Source of the DNA: Mycobacterium yunnanensis
GTDB lineage: Bacteria; Actinomycetota; Actinomycetes; Mycobacteriales; Mycobacteriaceae
Length of the DNA stretch: 64,000 nt
NCBI RefSeq assembly: GCF_025823185.1
Contig: NZ_JACKVK010000008.1
Span: 249,565-313,564, forward strand
Reading direction: 5' to 3'
In this document: one piece after another, positions 56,058 through 64,000 of the stretch
Layout of the letters: every line of letters begins with the position of its first letter
Position numbering within the stretch: the stretch's first letter is position 1
Translations under genes and position numbers: made by a program
Notes under the pieces: generated by a model
Databases searched by the model: none
What the model was told of the DNA's origin: nothing
Seen by the model: only the letters and a program-made list of their open reading frames with translations

Positions 56058-56528
56058 TCAGCGGCGGCGCAAGGCGTCGCCCAGCGTCCACGCCGAGATG
56101 CCAAGCAGCGCTACGTCCTTGATCAGGAATTGACCCGCCGAGCCGAGTATCGGGAAACCGCCCTCGGCCGCTTCGAAGACACCCGGTGCGGTGACCAGGA
56201 AACTCAGCGTGGCGACGAACAAACCGACGGCGATTGCGCTGCCTACCGCGGACACCCTTGGCCACCATGGCGCGAGCGCGATCAGCACCGCGGCCGCCAC
56301 CTCGACCACGCCCAGCAGAGCCGACAACGTCGTGACGGAGAACAGGTCGTAGAGCCAACTCATCAGCGGGCTGGAGGCAACCAAGGGCTCGATGCCCTTG
56401 GCCTCGTAGACGGTGAACTTCATGAGCCCGATCCAGCCGATCACCACCACGAGGCCGTACCGGGCCAGAAGCCCGCCAATGCGTTCGATCCGCGCCGTGA
56501 CAGGCGCATGCCCTTCGATGACGGTCAT
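56058..56528 (-). CDS. DUF417 (YkgB-like) membrane protein
   Basis: Membrane protein of 156 residues with four helices. GLVVVIGWIGLMKFTVYEAKGIEPLVASSPLMSWLYDLFS and the C-terminal KDVALLGISAWTLGDALRR are typical of DUF417. E. coli RclC, from a reactive-chlorine-induced operon, is a relative. AAGGGA at 56534-56540 supports the ATG at 56528; an ATG at 56546 is in frame. It directly precedes the sigma factor gene on the same strand (gap of 24 bases) and may be in its regulon. Confidence 0.82.
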   Translation of the reverse strand: MTVIEGHAPVTARIERIGGLLARYGLVVVIGWIGLMKFTVYEAKGIEPLVASSPLMSWLYDLFSVTTLSALLGVVEVAAAVLIALAPWWPRVSAVGSAIAVGLFVATLSFLVTAPGVFEAAEGGFPILGSAGQFLIKDVALLGISAWTLGDALRRR

Positions 56529-56575
56529 GCCACATCCCTTCGACATCGGGGGAGTGTCAGCCCGTCGGGCGACCG

Positions 56576-58621
56576 TTACGTCGACGGTTCGTCGCCCAGC
56601 ATGCGGTGCAGGAACTCGTAGATGAGCGCCGATCGGAACGCCGTCTGAGCATTGTCCGCCGCGCCGGCGTGGCCGCCCTCCACGTTCTCGTAGTAGCGGA
56701 CGCGGTGTCCGGCCGCCTCGAGTGCTGCGGTCATCTTCCTGGCGTGCCCGGGGTGCACGCGGTCGTCCCGGGTCGACGTCGTCATCAGCAGTGCGGGGTA
56801 GTCCCGGTCGGCCGAGATGTTCTGGTACGGCGAGTATTCGCGGATGAACGCCCAGTCGTCCGGGTCGTCGGGATTGCCGTATTCGGCGACCCACGACGCC
56901 CCGGCCAGCAGCAGGTGGTAGCGCTTCATGTCCAGCAGCGGCACGGAGCACACCAGCGCCCCGAACAGCTCCGGGTACTTGGTCAACATGATGCCCATGA
57001 GCAGGCCGCCGTTGCTACCACCCTGGGCGCCCAATTGGTCGACGGTGGTGATGCCGCGGGCCACCAGATCGGCAGCCACGGCGGCGAAGTCCTCGTGGAC
57101 GAGGTGGCGGCCCTCGCGCATGGCCTGCGTGTGCCACGTCGGTCCGTATTCGCCGCCGCCGCGAATGTTGGCCAGCACGTAGGTGCCACCCCGCGACAAC
57201 CACAGCTTGCCGAGGACGCCGGCATATCCGGGGGTGTTGGACGACTCGAAGCCGCCGTAACCGCCCAGCAGTGTCTTGCCCGCTCCCGTCGAATCACGGT
57301 GTCCCACCACGAAGTACGGGATCATGGTGCCGTCGGCCGAGGCGACGAAGTGCTGACTCACCTCGATGTCGGAGGCGTCGAAGAAGGCCGGCGCGCTCTT
57401 CACCTCGACGAGCTCGTCGCCGACGCGACCCCACAGCAGACGCGACGGACTGTCGAAACCGCTGGAGTCCAAGAAGATCTCGTCACCGAGCTCGTCGGCG
57501 TCGACGATCACCGTCGTCGCATTGGCAGGCAGGCCCGCGACCGCTTCGCGCTGCCACGTGCCCGGGGTGACCACCTCGACGTGGGTGGCCACGTCGACGA
57601 GGGTGCCCAGCACCAGGCGTTCACGGGTCCAGGTGTAGGTGTCGAGACTGGTGTGGGCGTCCGGCTCGAACACCACCGTCAGGTCGGCCGCGCCCGAGAG
57701 GAAGGCGTCGTAGTCGGTGGCCAGCAGCGATCCCGCAGGGTAGGTCGTCGGTCCAACGGTCCATGGGGTGCGCGGCCGAATCAGCAACCACTGCCGGTGA
57801 ATCGAGATCCCGGCATCGGTCGGGACGACGATCCTGAGCAGGTCCTCACCGCGGATCTCGAAGTACTCCCGGTTGAAGAAGTCGACCGACCGCGACGCGA
57901 TCAGCCGCTCGTAGCCCGGCGTCGGGTCGAACCCCACGCCGACGCTGACGTCGGACGCGACGCCCTCGAAGACCGTCTGCGCCTCGGAGAGCTGCTGGCC
58001 ACGACGCCAACGCTTCACCACGCGTGGGTAGCCGGAGTCGGTCAGCGAACCGGGACCGAAGTCGGTGCCAACCAGCACCGTGTCGTGGTCCTCCCAGGAG
58101 ATGCTGGTCTTCGCCTCGTCCACCGCGAAGCCGCCGGCGACGAATTCGCGTGTCGCCATGTCGAATTCGCGTACCACGGTGGCGTCGGACCCGCCGCGGG
58201 ACAACTCGACCAGGGCCAGGGTGTAGTCGGGTTCGATGACCTCGGCGCCCGCCCACACCCAGTTCTCGCCGTCCGCGGCGGCCAGGGCGTCCAGGTCGAC
58301 CAGGACGTCCCATTCGGGATCGTCGGTGCGGTATTGCTCGAGCGTGGTGCGCCGCCACAGTCCCCGCGGGTGGTCCCCGTCGCGCCAGTAGTTGTAGAGG
58401 AAGTCCCCGCGGCGTCGCACGTAGGGGATGCGGGTGTCGGTGTCGAGGATCGCGAGGGCCTCGGCCCGCATGGTCTCGAAGCGCTCGCCGCCGAGCTCGT
58501 CGAGTGTCGGCTCGTTGTGCCGTCGCACCCACTCGAGCGCGTCGTCACCGGTGATGTCCTCGAGCCACAGCTGGGGGTCGTCTCCAGTACTTCGTTCTTC
58601 GCGCAAGCGCTCGTCGTCCAC
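56576..58621 (-). CDS. Prolyl oligopeptidase-family peptidase (Rv0457c-like)
   Basis: Serine peptidase of 681 residues: an N-terminal beta-propeller region and a C-terminal alpha/beta-hydrolase domain. The nucleophile GGSNGG lies at about residue 536 (QGGSNGGLLMG), the Asp in STRDDRVHPGHARK and the His in GGHAGAAD at the C-terminus. The GTG at 58621 (VDDERLREERSTG) is chosen; the longer frame has no plausible function. Divergent from the DUF779 gene. Its first codons share a short dispersed sequence with mrpE. Confidence 0.9.
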   Translation of the reverse strand: MDDERLREERSTGDDPQLWLEDITGDDALEWVRRHNEPTLDELGGERFETMRAEALAILDTDTRIPYVRRRGDFLYNYWRDGDHPRGLWRRTTLEQYRTDDPEWDVLVDLDALAAADGENWVWAGAEVIEPDYTLALVELSRGGSDATVVREFDMATREFVAGGFAVDEAKTSISWEDHDTVLVGTDFGPGSLTDSGYPRVVKRWRRGQQLSEAQTVFEGVASDVSVGVGFDPTPGYERLIASRSVDFFNREYFEIRGEDLLRIVVPTDAGISIHRQWLLIRPRTPWTVGPTTYPAGSLLATDYDAFLSGAADLTVVFEPDAHTSLDTYTWTRERLVLGTLVDVATHVEVVTPGTWQREAVAGLPANATTVIVDADELGDEIFLDSSGFDSPSRLLWGRVGDELVEVKSAPAFFDASDIEVSQHFVASADGTMIPYFVVGHRDSTGAGKTLLGGYGGFESSNTPGYAGVLGKLWLSRGGTYVLANIRGGGEYGPTWHTQAMREGRHLVHEDFAAVAADLVARGITTVDQLGAQGGSNGGLLMGIMLTKYPELFGALVCSVPLLDMKRYHLLLAGASWVAEYGNPDDPDDWAFIREYSPYQNISADRDYPALLMTTSTRDDRVHPGHARKMTAALEAAGHRVRYYENVEGGHAGAADNAQTAFRSALIYEFLHRMLGDEPST

Positions 58622-58686
58622 CCGACCATTGTGACCACCGGCGTACTGTGAGCTGTGTAACACCTGGCCGACGCACGGGGAAGGGG

Positions 58687-59196
58687 ATGACGACGGTGGA
58701 CGTACCCAACCGCGCACTGATCACCGAGGCGGCGGCCGAGCTGTTGCGCACGTTGCAGGGTCGCCACGGCGCGTTGATGTTTCACCAATCGGGCGGCTGC
58801 TGCGACGGCTCCTCTCCGATGTGTTACCCCGCCGGGGAGTTCCTGGTCGGGGATCGCGACGTGCTGCTCGGCGTGCTCGACGTGGGTGACGACGGCGTGC
58901 CGGTGTGGATCTCGGGCAGTCAGTTCGAGGCGTGGAAGCACACCCAGTTGGTCATCGACGTGGTGCCCGGCCGCGGGGGCGGCTTCAGCCTCGAGACGCC
59001 GGAGGGCATGCGGTTCCTCAGCCGCGGCCGCGCCTTCACCGAGGAGGAGAACCGGCTGCTCGAGGCGGAGCCGCCGATCACCGGATCCCGGTACGAACGC
59101 GGGGAGCGGCCGCGCGAGGGCGGCACCCACGTCGTGGCCGAGGCGCAGGACGCCTGCCCGATCCCGGCGGCGCGACCGGCGATCGCTCACAGCTGA
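58687..59196 (+). CDS. DUF779 protein (Rv0459-like)
   Basis: Protein of 169 residues with a Cys-rich segment HQSGGCCDGSSPMCYPAGEF and LLGVLDVGDDGVPVW. The family usually sits next to an aldehyde dehydrogenase gene. M. tuberculosis Rv0459 follows the dehydrogenase Rv0458, but no dehydrogenase is here. ATG at 58687 preceded by GGAAGGGG. The role, perhaps metal or cofactor related, is unknown. Confidence 0.88.
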   Translation: MTTVDVPNRALITEAAAELLRTLQGRHGALMFHQSGGCCDGSSPMCYPAGEFLVGDRDVLLGVLDVGDDGVPVWISGSQFEAWKHTQLVIDVVPGRGGGFSLETPEGMRFLSRGRAFTEEENRLLEAEPPITGSRYERGERPREGGTHVVAEAQDACPIPAARPAIAHS

Positions 59197-59241
59197 CGCA
59201 TCTCCCGCAGGTGCGACGGCCGCGACCATTAGGCTGGGGTC

Positions 59242-60639
59242 GTGACTCACTATGACGTCGTCGTGCTCGGTGCCGGTCCCGGCGGTTACGTGGCCGCCAT
59301 CCGCGCCGCCCAGCTCGGCCTCAACACTGCCATCGTCGAGCCCAAGTACTGGGGCGGCGTCTGCCTCAACGTCGGATGCATTCCGTCGAAGGCACTGCTG
59401 CGCAACGCCGAGCTGGCGCACATCTTCACCAAGGAAGCCAAGCAGTTCGGCATCAGCGGCGACGTGTCGTTCGACTACGGCTCGGCGTTCGACCGCAGCC
59501 GCAAGGTCGCCGAGGGCCGCGTCGCCGGCGTGCACTTCCTCATGAAGAAGAACAAGATCACCGAGGTGCACGGCTATGGCAAGTTCACCGACGACAAGAC
59601 CATCGAGGTCGACCTCAACGACGGTGGCACCGAGACGCTGACGTTCGACAACGCCATCATCTCGACCGGCGCGCACACGAAGCTGGTGCCCGGTACGTCG
59701 ATGAGCAAGAACGTCATCACCTACGAAGAGCAGATCATGGAGCGCGACCTCCCCGGGTCGATCGTGATCGCCGGCGCCGGCGCCATCGGCATGGAGTTCG
59801 GCTACGTGATGAGCAACTACGGCGTGGACGTCACCATCGTCGAATTCCTGCCCCGTGCGCTGCCCAACGAGGACGCCGAGATCTCCAAGGAGATCGAGAA
59901 GGCGTTCAAGAAGCTGGGGGTGAAGATCCTCACGGGTACCAAGGTCGAGTCGATTACCGACAATGGAGCCGACGGCGTCCTAGTGAAGATCAGCAAGGAC
60001 GGCAAGACCGAGGAACTCAAGCCCGACAAGGTCATGCAGGCCATCGGCTTCGTGCCCAACGTCGAGGGCTACGGCTTGGACAAGGCCGGCGTCGAACTGA
60101 CCGACCGCGGCGGCATCGGCATCGACGACTACATGCGCACCAACAAGCCGCACATCTACGCCATCGGTGACGTCACCGGCAAGCTGCAGCTGGCGCACGT
60201 CGCCGAGGCGCAGGGCGTCGTCGCCGCCGAGACCATCGGCGGCGCCGAGACGCTGGCGCTGGGCGATTACCGGATGATGCCGCGTGCGACGTTCTGTCAG
60301 CCGCAGGTCGCCAGCTTCGGTCTCACCGAGCAACAGGCCCGCGACGAGGGGTACGACGTGAAGGTCGCGAAGTTCCCGCTGACCGCGAACGGCAAGGCTC
60401 ACGGTCTCGGGGCACCCGGCGGTTTCGTCAAGGTGATCGCCGACGCGAAGTACGGTGAGCTGCTCGGCGGACACCTGATCGGCCACGACGTCTCCGAGCT
60501 GCTCCCCGAGCTGACGCTTGCGCAGAAGTGGGACCTGACCGTCAACGAGCTGGCCCGCAACGTGCACACCCACCCGACGCTGTCCGAGGCGCTGCAGGAG
60601 TGCTTCCACGGCCTGACTGGCCACATGATCAACTTCTGA
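59242..60639 (+). CDS. lpd: Dihydrolipoyl dehydrogenase
   Basis: FAD-disulfide oxidoreductase of 465 residues, the E3 subunit of 2-oxoacid dehydrogenases and, in mycobacteria, of the peroxynitrite reductase complex. Motifs: FAD GAGPGG at about 10-15, redox Cys pair CLNVGC (residues 41 and 46), NAD GAGAIG, and C-terminal HTHPTLSE with the active-site His. GTG start at 59242. The length fits LpdC (Rv0462). The next gene starts 13 bases after its stop. Confidence 0.96.
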   Translation: MTHYDVVVLGAGPGGYVAAIRAAQLGLNTAIVEPKYWGGVCLNVGCIPSKALLRNAELAHIFTKEAKQFGISGDVSFDYGSAFDRSRKVAEGRVAGVHFLMKKNKITEVHGYGKFTDDKTIEVDLNDGGTETLTFDNAIISTGAHTKLVPGTSMSKNVITYEEQIMERDLPGSIVIAGAGAIGMEFGYVMSNYGVDVTIVEFLPRALPNEDAEISKEIEKAFKKLGVKILTGTKVESITDNGADGVLVKISKDGKTEELKPDKVMQAIGFVPNVEGYGLDKAGVELTDRGGIGIDDYMRTNKPHIYAIGDVTGKLQLAHVAEAQGVVAAETIGGAETLALGDYRMMPRATFCQPQVASFGLTEQQARDEGYDVKVAKFPLTANGKAHGLGAPGGFVKVIADAKYGELLGGHLIGHDVSELLPELTLAQKWDLTVNELARNVHTHPTLSEALQECFHGLTGHMINF

Positions 60640-60652
60640 TCGACGTACCCGC

Positions 60653-60925
60653 GTGAAGGCACATGTCGTCGTCGCAGGCGTCGGCGGACTGATCATCGGC
60701 CACGTGCTGTGGCTGGCCGCCGTTTCATTGGCGACGAGGAGTACCACCGTCGACGTGTGGGTGCTGGTGACCGTGGCGGCCACCGTGGCCATCGGTGCGG
60801 TGTGCGTCGTCCTCGGGCGGCGGTTCCAGCACCGGAAGGACTACGCCAAGGCAGCGTTCCTGTGGTGTCTCCCGGTCTCGCCGGTGCTGTTCTCGATCAG
60901 CGTGCTCGCGGTAACCTACCTCTAG
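60653..60925 (+). CDS. Small membrane protein (Rv0463-like)
   Basis: Protein of 90 residues with three helices (about 5-25, 33-52, 66-88) separated by a basic loop RRFQHRKDYAK. GTG start at 60653. It follows lpd with a 13-base gap, as in M. tuberculosis. Function unknown. Confidence 0.8.
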   Translation: MKAHVVVAGVGGLIIGHVLWLAAVSLATRSTTVDVWVLVTVAATVAIGAVCVVLGRRFQHRKDYAKAAFLWCLPVSPVLFSISVLAVTYL

Positions 60926-60931
60926 CCACGC

Positions 60932-61486
60932 TCAGTTGGGGAAGTCCAGCGGAATCTTCAGCGTCGCCAACGTGGCCGCGAGACCGTCGTATTGGCTTGC
61001 CAGCATGCAGAATTCGATCAGCTGCTTCTTGGTGAGGTAGGTCGACAGCGCGGTCCAGGTCTCCGCCGACATGGAGCGGGTGATGACGAACTCGTCGGTC
61101 GCGGTGATGAGCGTGCGCTGCCGGTCGGTGAGTCCTTCGGCGTCCGGGCCCTCGAAGATCCGGGCCTGCGTCTGCAGGTCCACGCCACGACTGCGGGCCA
61201 GACGCCGGTGCTGCTGCAGCTCGTACTCGCAGTCCCGAAGGTGTCCGACGCGCAGGATGACCAACTCGGCCTCCTGGCGTGGCAGTTTGCCGAGCCCGAG
61301 CAGCATCCCCGAATACGGCAGCCACGCCAGGAACAGCAAGTGGTGCTGGCCGAGGACGTTGAACAGCGCGAACCGGGGGGCGCGGATGGCGCGGGCCCCC
61401 AGCTTCGCGATGATCCAGTTCAGGGGTCCCAGTTCGCGGAAACCTCCGGGCCGGATACGGGCGGGAACAGTCTCGGGGGCGCTCAC
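60932..61486 (-). CDS. Carboxymuconolactone decarboxylase/AhpD-like protein (Rv0464c-like)
   Basis: Helical protein of 184 residues. The AhpD-like core is AELVILRVGHLRDCEYELQQHRRLARSRG, with a Glu and a His and only one Cys where AhpD has CxxC, so a peroxidase-type redox role is uncertain. GTG at 61486 gives VSAPETVPARIRPGG; the longer frame is not supported. It follows ramB on the same strand after 19 bases. Confidence 0.82.
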   Translation of the reverse strand: MSAPETVPARIRPGGFRELGPLNWIIAKLGARAIRAPRFALFNVLGQHHLLFLAWLPYSGMLLGLGKLPRQEAELVILRVGHLRDCEYELQQHRRLARSRGVDLQTQARIFEGPDAEGLTDRQRTLITATDEFVITRSMSAETWTALSTYLTKKQLIEFCMLASQYDGLAATLATLKIPLDFPN

Positions 61487-61505
61487 CTCTTGAAGTGTAG
61501 GTGGG

Positions 61506-62942
61506 TCAGGTACGCCGGACCGGGTAGGGCGACACCGTGCTGCGGTGCTCGTCGAGGTCGAGGGCCCGTCCGAGTGCGGGGAAGGCCCGTTGCGGGCAGT
61601 TGTCGCGTTCGCACACCCGGCAGCCGGCACCGATCGGAGTGCCTACCTCGCTGGAGAGGTCGAGGCCGTCGGAGTACACCAGCCGTTGCGCGTGGCGCAG
61701 TTCGCAGCCGAGACCGATGGCGAATGTCTTGCCCGGCTGGCCGTATCGCGACGCGCGGCGTTCCACGGTGCGCGCGACCCACATGTAGTGCCGCCCGTCG
61801 GGCATCTGGGCGATCTGCACCAGGATCTTGCCGGGATTGGCGAACGTCTCGTAGACGTTCCACAGCGGGCACGTGCCGCCGCTGGAGGAGAAGTGAAAAC
61901 CGGTGGCGGACTGACGTTTCGACATGTTGCCGGCCCTGTCGACCCGGACGAACGACAGCGGCACGCCGCGCATCGACGGCCGCTGCAACGTGGACAGGCG
62001 GTGAGCGATGGTCTCGTAGCTCACCGAGTAGAACGCCGAGAGCCGCTCCACGTCGTAGCGGAAGTTCTCGGCCACGTCGTGAAATTGGCGGTAGGGCAGG
62101 ATGGTCGCCGCCGCGAAGTAATTGGCAAGGCCGAGGCGGGCCAGGGTGCGGGACTCCTCGCTGGTGAAGTTTCCGTCCTCGACCAGCGCGTCGATGAGGT
62201 CGCCGAACTCGAGGAACGCCAATTCGGCGGCGAGTTTGAAGACGGTCTGTCCCGACGGCAGGTGACCGCCGATCTCCAGGGTCTTGGTGGCGGGGTCGAA
62301 GCGATGCAACACCGTGTCGCCCAAGTCGATTCGCTTGACGATGTGGACCCCGTGCACCCGGACGAGGCGGTCGGACAGCTCGGCGGCCAGATCCGCGCGG
62401 TTCATTCGCATGCGGACGGTCAGGTCTTCGGCAGCCGTGTCGAGCTCGTGCAGATAGTTCTGCCGTTGGTAGAAGTAGTCGCGCACCTCCTCGTGCGGCA
62501 TCGTGATGGAGCCCCAGCCGGAGCTCGATCCCGTGCCGGAGAAGCGGCCCTCGGTGGCCGCAGCCAGTTGCGTGGTGGTCAGTCGGTAGCGCCGGTGCAG
62601 GTTGACCATCGCCTGGGCCAGCGCGGGGTGGGCGTTGACGATCTCGGCGACCTCCGACGGCGCCACGTCGACGCCGACGTCGCTGTCCATGGTGACCTCG
62701 CGCAGTTCGGCGACCAGCCGGGTGTCGTCCTGGGAGGCGAAGAACGTGGCGTCGACGCCGAACACCTCGGTGATGCGCAGCAGGACGGCGACGGTCAGGG
62801 GACGGACGTCGCGTTCGATCTGGTTGAGGTAGCTGGGGGAGATGTCGAGCATCTGGGCCAGGGCGGCCTGACTGAATCCACGCTCGCTGCGAAGCTGCCG
62901 CACCCGCGATCCGACGAACGTCTTGGCCACGCCGACCAGCAT
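61506..62942 (-). CDS. ramB: RamB-type (short-chain acyl-responsive) transcriptional regulator
   Basis: Regulator of 478 residues. N-terminal XRE helix-turn-helix (RQLRSERGFSQAALAQMLDISPSYLNQIERD), a central helical/IrrE-like region (VFKLAAELAFLEFGDLIDAL) and a C-terminal Cys cluster CRVCERDNC preceded by GGTCPLW. Related PrpR of M. tuberculosis binds an iron-sulfur cluster there. M. tuberculosis RamB controls glyoxylate-cycle gene icl1 and its own gene. The start is the ATG at 62942; a GTG at 62930 is a fallback. Confidence 0.93.
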   Translation of the reverse strand: MLVGVAKTFVGSRVRQLRSERGFSQAALAQMLDISPSYLNQIERDVRPLTVAVLLRITEVFGVDATFFASQDDTRLVAELREVTMDSDVGVDVAPSEVAEIVNAHPALAQAMVNLHRRYRLTTTQLAAATEGRFSGTGSSSGWGSITMPHEEVRDYFYQRQNYLHELDTAAEDLTVRMRMNRADLAAELSDRLVRVHGVHIVKRIDLGDTVLHRFDPATKTLEIGGHLPSGQTVFKLAAELAFLEFGDLIDALVEDGNFTSEESRTLARLGLANYFAAATILPYRQFHDVAENFRYDVERLSAFYSVSYETIAHRLSTLQRPSMRGVPLSFVRVDRAGNMSKRQSATGFHFSSSGGTCPLWNVYETFANPGKILVQIAQMPDGRHYMWVARTVERRASRYGQPGKTFAIGLGCELRHAQRLVYSDGLDLSSEVGTPIGAGCRVCERDNCPQRAFPALGRALDLDEHRSTVSPYPVRRT

Positions 62943-62948
62943 AATGAG

Positions 62949-62971
62949 CCTGCGAAGGAGACCTTCGCAGG
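62949..62971. promoter_or_regulatory. Perfect inverted repeat in the ramB leader
   Basis: CCTGCGAAGG-AGA-CCTTCGCAGG, ten-base arms with a 3-base spacer, starts seven bases upstream of the ramB start codon. It contains the motif CTTCGCA in both orientations, which recurs in tandem near 63916-63933. Likely a RamB autoregulatory operator or a leader hairpin over the ribosome site. Confidence 0.65.
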
Positions 62972-63038
62972 ATTGGCACAGCGAGCTCTCGTGGCAATAT
63001 CTGGTTTCGTGAGCACCGCAGGTCGACCCGTCGCGGGC

Positions 63039-63827
63039 ATGGCGAAGTCGTTGATGCCCGTGCCCGATCCACATCCGGACGTGTTCGACGTCGAGTGGCC
63101 GCTGCGGGTGGCCGACGTCGACCGCACGGGACGGTTGAAGTTCGATGCCGCCACTCGGCACATTCAGGACGTCGGGTCAGATCAACTGCGCGAGATGGGT
63201 TTCGAGGAGACGCATCCGTTGTGGATCGTGCGACGCACCATGATCGACATGGTCGAGCCGATCGTCTTCAAGGACATGCTGCGGTTGCGACGGTGGTGTT
63301 CTGGCACCTCCAACCGGTGGTGCGACATGCGGGTGCGGATCGAAGGCAGGCGGGGCGGCCTCATCGAATCCGAGGCGTTCTGGATCAACATCAACCGCGA
63401 GACCCAGGGTCCGGCGCGCATCTCCGACGACTTCGTCGCGGGGCTGCAGAAGACGACCCCGGTCAACCGCCTGCGATGGAAGGCCTATCTGACCGCAGGT
63501 GCACGTGAGGACGCCGTCGACGTCCGGCCGTACCCCGTGCGCGTCAGCGACATCGACATCTTCGACCACATGAACAACTCGGTGTACTGGAGCGTCGTCG
63601 AGGACTACCTCGCCGAGAAGCCGGATCTGGTGGCCGCACCGCTGCGGGTGACCGTCGAGCACGACCTGCCGGTGGCGCTGGGCGACGATCTCGAGATCCT
63701 CCGCCACGACTACCCCGCCGGCTCGACCGACGCGTTCGGGCCGGACGTCGCGAATCGCACTGTTACGACGCTCACATATGTGGTCGGCGATGAGGTCAAG
63801 GCCGTCGCCAGTCTGTTCGCGCTCTGA
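63039..63827 (+). CDS. Acyl-ACP thioesterase-like hotdog protein (Rv0466-like)
   Basis: Double-hotdog thioesterase family protein of about 262 residues. Motifs: DVEWPLRVADVDRTGRLKFDAATRHIQD, HPLWIVRRTMIDM, RRWCSGTSNRWCDMRV, and DIDIFDHMNNSVYWSVVED with catalytic Asn and His. The ATG at 63039 (MAKSLMPVPDPHPDVFD) fits the start of Rv0466 better than the GTG at 63009. It is divergent from ramB. Similar to 40038-40784. Confidence 0.88.
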   Translation: MAKSLMPVPDPHPDVFDVEWPLRVADVDRTGRLKFDAATRHIQDVGSDQLREMGFEETHPLWIVRRTMIDMVEPIVFKDMLRLRRWCSGTSNRWCDMRVRIEGRRGGLIESEAFWININRETQGPARISDDFVAGLQKTTPVNRLRWKAYLTAGAREDAVDVRPYPVRVSDIDIFDHMNNSVYWSVVEDYLAEKPDLVAAPLRVTVEHDLPVALGDDLEILRHDYPAGSTDAFGPDVANRTVTTLTYVVGDEVKAVASLFAL

Positions 63828-63843
63828 ATCGATCGGGTTAAAC

Positions 63844-63857
63844 AGTACGAGCGTACT
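63844..63857. promoter_or_regulatory. Palindrome AGTACG-AG-CGTACT in the icl1 upstream region
   Basis: Perfect 6-2-6 inverted repeat 17 bases after the Rv0466-like stop. The first of three palindromes in 61 bases. Confidence 0.45.
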
Positions 63858-63872
63858 GACCTGCGCAATTGT

Positions 63873-63888
63873 GTTACCCCGCGGTAAC
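63873..63888. promoter_or_regulatory. Palindrome GTTACC-CCGC-GGTAAC in the icl1 upstream region
   Basis: Perfect 6-4-6 inverted repeat, second of three. It is immediately followed by the third, so they may serve one regulatory complex. Confidence 0.45.
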
Positions 63889-63890
63889 TT

Positions 63891-63904
63891 CTGAACCGGT
63901 TCAG
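63891..63904. promoter_or_regulatory. Palindrome CTGAACCGGTTCAG in the icl1 upstream region
   Basis: Fourteen-base perfect palindrome. The inner AACCGGTT fits the AACnnGTT core used by KstR-type TetR regulators of lipid catabolism, but its outer bases (C, G) do not match the T and A of the KstR consensus. Confidence 0.5.
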
Positions 63905-63915
63905 TTGGGCAGTTA

Positions 63916-63933
63916 CTTCGCAACCTTCGCAAC
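63916..63933 (+). promoter_or_regulatory. Tandem CTTCGCAAC motif, candidate RamB sites
   Basis: CTTCGCAAC occurs twice in direct tandem (63916-63924, 63925-63933). The same CTTCGCA core forms the ramB leader palindrome at 62949-62971. The stretch 63935-63970 also contains GCAAGCAAGG and two TTGGC elements. It should lie upstream of icl1, the gene expected next. Confidence 0.55.
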
Positions 63934-64000
63934 ATGCAAGCAAGGGTTGGCGAAAATTGGCAACTGAAACCGGTGGACCTGCGGCTATGTGCTGTGTCAT

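Noticed and set aside
58622..58717. Upstream extension of the peptidase gene
   Set aside because: Extra residues have no family similarity and overlap the start of the DUF779 gene; the GTG at 58621 is the better start.

Overview
This is a high-GC (roughly 68-69 percent by eye) mycobacterial chromosome segment, most likely from a rapid-growing Mycolicibacterium-type species. Two blocks keep the gene order of Mycobacterium tuberculosis from memory. The first runs from the Rv0420c/Rv0421c-thiD-thiC region through xthA, def, sodC, pssA, psd and moeA2 to groEL2 (Rv0440). The second runs from the Rv0457c peptidase through Rv0459, lpd (Rv0462), Rv0463, Rv0464c and ramB (Rv0465c) to Rv0466, and the window ends in what should be the icl1 upstream region. 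Codon use is uniform, GTG starts are frequent, and ATGA/GTGA overlaps between consecutive genes are very common. No tRNA, rRNA, CRISPR array, insertion sequence or prophage was seen.

Layout. 1-4.8 kb: end of an amino acid permease, a Tat-exported deacetylase, a Baeyer-Villiger-type monooxygenase, a septum-formation-like protein and an alpha/beta hydrolase. 4.8-7.4 kb: thiD and thiC behind a TPP riboswitch. 7.5-10.5 kb: an MFS pump, a small secreted protein and a DUF1275 protein, with a four-copy GAGAACGC repeat between the last two. 10.5-16.3 kb: xthA, a GNAT enzyme, def, a DUF3263 protein, a LytR_C protein, sodC, a glutamate-cysteine-ligase-like enzyme and a LON-domain protein. 16.3-24 kb: a 13E12-type HNH gene with an SOS box at its start, then a complete Mrp (Mnh) cation/proton antiporter operon. 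24-32.5 kb: SRPBCC protein, CDC48-like AAA ATPase, pssA, psd, moeA, an SDR, and two divergent PH-domain membrane proteins. 32.5-43.3 kb: accessory metabolism (HAD, FAD oxidoreductase, LuxR regulator, peptidase E, helicase, deacetylase, frameshifted cupin, acyl-ACP thioesterase, two SDRs with a divergent TetR regulator). 43.3-45.1 kb: groEL with two CIRCE operators and a strong terminator. 45.2-56.5 kb: DUF559 protein, SDR, MHS-family transporter, a secreted mycobacterial protein, VOC and DinB enzymes, PAP2, aldehyde dehydrogenase, PPK2, membrane proteins, and an ECF sigma/anti-sigma pair. 56.6-64 kb: prolyl-oligopeptidase, DUF779, lpd, a small membrane protein, an AhpD-like protein, ramB and an acyl-ACP thioesterase.

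The functional groups are thiamine pyrimidine synthesis, phosphatidylethanolamine synthesis (pssA-psd), cation homeostasis, heat shock and carbon-source control. The most notable non-coding features are a MIRU-like tandem repeat that places two 12-codon ORFs between mrpE and mrpF, each joined by an ATGA overlap; an SOS box over the start of the HNH gene; paired palindromic operators for the TetR regulator, one lying between the -35 and -10 of the divergent SDR promoter; and a cluster of palindromes plus a CTTCGCA motif shared by the ramB leader and the icl1 upstream region.
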